The notes under the pieces are model-generated. The model saw only the letters and a program-made list of their open reading frames with translations. It searched no databases and had not been told where the DNA came from. From assembly GCF_017356035.1 (NCBI RefSeq), contig NZ_JAFIQX010000015.1, positions 62,001-126,000 of the forward strand: a stretch of DNA of 64,000 nt, written 5' to 3'. Numbering within the stretch: position 1 is the first letter of the stretch; each line of letters opens with the position of its first letter. Below, one piece after another: positions 61,737 through 64,000 of this stretch. This DNA is from Longitalea luteola. GTDB lineage: Bacteria; Bacteroidota; Bacteroidia; Chitinophagales; Chitinophagaceae. The position numbers were made by a program, and so were the translations under genes.

Positions 61737-63053
61737 TTAACGCTTCGACACTGGATCAGCCATCTTTTTGCCATTCACTTTTACGTTCCTGAAATGCAGC
61801 CCTTGCACCTTACCTACTTTGAAATCGGTGCTTTGCAATTGCACATCTACATCTGATACAAGTATATCCCGGATCGTCGCCTGGTCATGACCGGTGATCT
61901 CGCCCAATGAATTCGCCGTTCCACGGACATTGGAAATTTTGATATTCCGTACCAAAGACTTTGGCGGTGCCTGGCCTTTCAGATCAAAATACTGGGTCCA
62001 GGGCGAAACCTTGAAAATAACACCGCTCCCTTTTAAGGTAATATCGCTCATGGTCACATCCTCGTATTGTTGCGGAGTATCCGGACGAAGCTTTAACCGC
62101 AACACGGTTGGACCAAGCGTTATACATCGCTGAATATTTACCCTGCGAACAATGGTTGCTTCACTGCCACAAGTTACAATACCCCCACCCGCTTCGAAGA
62201 TACAATCGCTGATCTGAACGTTCTCTACTGGTGGACTGTCCTTATCCTGCAGCGCAAACGGTCCTTTGGAACCTTTTAATGCAATACAATCATCGCCTAC
62301 AGAGAAAAAGCAATGGCGAATGGCAATATCATGAGAACTGTCTATATCGATACCGTCAGAGCTGGGTGCATGATGGTATGGTTTGGGGCCTGAAGGCGCC
62401 TGGAAACGGCAATAAGTTATGCTCACCTGCTCACAGCGATAAATATGCAGGTTCCAGAAGCCCGAATTCAAAAAGGTAATGCCGTTGATCTGTATGTCTT
62501 TGGAATTCTGAATAAAAGCGAGCCGCGGGCGCTCAACATTTAAATTGGTCGTCTTTGGGTCAGCATTCCGCCGGTTATAAAATTCTTTCCAGAAGGGTTC
62601 GCCGCTGCCGTCAATGGTACCGGGGCCGCTGATGCGTAAATGATCGACCCCATCTCCATTGATCAGCGCTGCACGCCAGGGTTCAAAATGACCTTCAATG
62701 CGGGTATTTAATTTTGGATAATCATTAATATCTGTAGACCCCTTGAGTACAGCGCCCGCCTGAAATTCCAGGTGAACACCGCGTTTCAGAAAAAGGGCCC
62801 CGCTTACAAATATACCTTTGGGAATAACGAGGGTTCCGCCACCGTTTTTGGCGCATTCGTCTATGACAGCCTGAATGGCTTTTGTATTGAGTGTTTTGCC
62901 GTCACCCACCGCGCCGCGTTCGGCAATATTATATCGCTGTTCCCGGTTGTGTACTATCGTTCTTTCAAACGCCGTGAATCGATGGTCGTTATTGGCGTCG
63001 ACCCTGGTCAGGGTCACACTGCCAACTATGGTAAGCAATAACAATTTGTTCAT
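61737..63053 (-). CDS. GH28 family pectinase (polygalacturonase-like)
   Basis: 438 residues from ATG 63053, giving signal peptide MNKLLLLTIVGSVTLTRVDA; an ATG at 63098 adds a polar lead. Right-handed beta-helix with the start Y-N-I-A-E-R-G-A-V-G-D-G-K-T-L-N-T-K-A-I-Q. The GH28 active-site series is present in modified form: S-S-D-G-I-D-I-D, V-G-D-D-C-I-A-L-K, G-S-E-A-T (in place of G-H-G) and R-L-K. The Gly-Ser in place of Gly-His is found in exo-acting and rhamnogalacturonan-type members. Degrades pectin in the periplasm or outside. Followed on the left by the pilus-like cluster, not by other CAZymes. Confidence 0.88.
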   Translation of the reverse strand: MNKLLLLTIVGSVTLTRVDANNDHRFTAFERTIVHNREQRYNIAERGAVGDGKTLNTKAIQAVIDECAKNGGGTLVIPKGIFVSGALFLKRGVHLEFQAGAVLKGSTDINDYPKLNTRIEGHFEPWRAALINGDGVDHLRISGPGTIDGSGEPFWKEFYNRRNADPKTTNLNVERPRLAFIQNSKDIQINGITFLNSGFWNLHIYRCEQVSITYCRFQAPSGPKPYHHAPSSDGIDIDSSHDIAIRHCFFSVGDDCIALKGSKGPFALQDKDSPPVENVQISDCIFEAGGGIVTCGSEATIVRRVNIQRCITLGPTVLRLKLRPDTPQQYEDVTMSDITLKGSGVIFKVSPWTQYFDLKGQAPPKSLVRNIKISNVRGTANSLGEITGHDQATIRDILVSDVDVQLQSTDFKVGKVQGLHFRNVKVNGKKMADPVSKR

Positions 63054-63130
63054 TGTCAAATTTACAAATAACTGCCGCATACAACTGTCCCGGTTCATCC
63101 GGCATAGTCATTAGAAAGAGGTTAAAAAGA

Positions 63131-63838
63131 TCAATGCGAACGCAAAACCCGGTTAAGATCTTCGCGGAAAGTTTCGCTTACGGGAATTTCAGTTGCACCG
63201 ATACAAACAAGGTCGCGTTTAATGGCGGTGATCTTTGCAATGGCCACCAGGAAGGATCTGTGCGTGCGAATAAAGGCGCCTGCAGGCAGTTTGGCCTCAA
63301 TAGTTCTTAGCGACATCCGCGTTATAACCGGTTTAGCCGCTGAAGCCAGATAGATCTTGATGTAGTCTTTGCTGCTTTCTATATAATTGATATCGGCTGT
63401 CACGATCTTTACAAGCGAATAATCAACACTTACGAAGAAGTCATTGTTCTTCACTGGTTCCGTCAGGCTGGCGGCCCGCTTGGCCCGGAACAATTCAGCC
63501 GCCCGGTTACACGCTTTCAGGAACCGGTCGAAAGGGAAAGGTTTTAACAAATAATCTGCCACCTGCAGGTTAAAACCTTCCACTGCATATTTTTCATAAG
63601 CCGATACCATGATGACCAGTGGTGGATGCTGCAGCGATTGCAGCAATTGCAGTCCGCTCAACCGCGGCATTTGAATATCGAGAAAGATGAGATCGATTGA
63701 TTCCTGCTGTAAGGTGTTCAATGCTTCGAGCGCAGTTTTGCACGACTTCACCAATTCCAGAAAAGGCACCCGGCTTACATTATCTTCCAGCAACTCCCGA
63801 ACCAGGGGTTCGTCATCGACAATAATACAGCGCATCAT
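63131..63838 (-). CDS. LytTR-family response regulator
   Basis: 235 residues. Receiver domain with I-V-D-D-E (6-10), phosphorylation site D54 in L-I-F-L-D-I-Q-M-P, K in L-L-K-P-F. C-terminal LytTR DNA-binding domain with I-N-Y-I-E-S-S-K-D-Y-I-K-I-Y and R-T-H-R-S-F-L-V. The start codon overlaps the stop of the kinase gene (ATGA), so the two proteins are made together. Targets are unknown; the GH28 gene directly after it is a candidate only by position. Confidence 0.94.
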   Translation of the reverse strand: MMRCIIVDDEPLVRELLEDNVSRVPFLELVKSCKTALEALNTLQQESIDLIFLDIQMPRLSGLQLLQSLQHPPLVIMVSAYEKYAVEGFNLQVADYLLKPFPFDRFLKACNRAAELFRAKRAASLTEPVKNNDFFVSVDYSLVKIVTADINYIESSKDYIKIYLASAAKPVITRMSLRTIEAKLPAGAFIRTHRSFLVAIAKITAIKRDLVCIGATEIPVSETFREDLNRVLRSH

Positions 63839-64000
63839 AATAAGTTAAGTGTTAAATGAATGCTGAATAGGTCACCGTCCCGGTGAATGACCAGATCATA
63901 TCTGCCCGGATACAACAGCGTTAACCGCGCACGAACATTACCCAGGCCGATACCCGACACCTCATCTTTGTTGGCAGCTGCTTCTCCCGGGTCGAATTTA
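63835..64000 (-). CDS. Sensor histidine kinase, C-terminal end only
   Basis: The window holds the last 54 codons of a minus-strand gene that continues past the right edge. G-I-G-L-G-N-V-R-A-R-L-T-L-L-Y-P-G is the G-box region of the ATPase lid in LytS/YehU-type (His_kinase) sensors, which pair with LytTR regulators. Stop TGA overlaps the regulator's ATG by 4 bases. N-terminal sensor part not visible. Confidence 0.88.
   Translation of the reverse strand, partial: KFDPGEAAANKDEVSGIGLGNVRARLTLLYPGRYDLVIHRDGDLFSIHLTLNLL

Overview
The window looks like chromosome from a Bacteroidota bacterium, most likely family Chitinophagaceae (Chitinophaga/Niastella-like). Reasons: a SusC/SusD pair with a DUF5017 lipoprotein, many secreted CAZyme-type proteins ending their signal peptides in A-Q, a C-terminal coiled-coil 'tail fibre' protein of Bacteroidota type, long YD-repeat (Rhs) proteins with the Bacteroidota DUF6443-like layout, LytTR two-component genes, and no convincing Shine-Dalgarno sites. 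No rRNA, tRNA, CRISPR array or insertion sequence was recognised.

Layout. 1-2239: 3'-truncated GH127 beta-L-arabinofuranosidase gene (minus). 2240-3333: repeat-rich spacer with a 37-bp tandem repeat and two low-confidence reading frames built on a 7-residue/21-bp period. 3334-20481: one minus-strand polymorphic-toxin locus. It is read as outer-membrane barrel, tail-fibre-like protein, 1127-aa Rhs protein, 2146-aa Rhs protein ending in a JAMM/JAB-metalloprotease-like tip, then a small secreted putative immunity gene. After these come about 4.6 kb of AT-rich small genes, gene tails, frameshifted genes and a 36-nt scrap of the Rhs core, which reads as a graveyard of displaced toxin/immunity cassettes. 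20704-21304: an unknown gene between two direct repeats.

21374-47235: a polysaccharide utilisation locus. A plus-strand LacI-type regulator diverges from SusC-SusD-DUF5017-sodium symporter, three divergent paralogues of a family I cannot name, a beta-helix protein, a GH97 enzyme, an FAD oxidoreductase and an IPT/NHL lipoprotein. A paired operator motif, T/C-GGGAA-N2-TTCCC-A, spaced 19 bp start to start, lies both between lacI and susC and in front of the GH97 gene, so one regulator probably controls two promoters.

47322-49710: arsenic cluster (arsR, arsM, arsC, methyltransferase) with two near-identical ArsR-type palindromes and no visible efflux pump. 49812-55516: mostly housekeeping and small genes, including two DNA-alkylation-repair-type proteins (AlkX/YcaQ-like and AlkD-like), a DoxX-like protein, a geranylgeranyl-reductase-like flavoprotein and a single-domain response regulator.

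55606-61549: a compact cluster that resembles a chaperone-usher pilus system rebuilt from Bacteroidota parts: a PapD-like chaperone, three pilin-like subunits, a small secreted protein and a 916-aa usher-like outer-membrane protein. A strong hairpin separates the last pilin from the usher. This, together with the Rhs export/cassette locus, is the best candidate for a poorly described system here. 61737-64000: a GH28 pectinase-type gene, then a LytTR response regulator coupled to the 3' end of a sensor histidine kinase.
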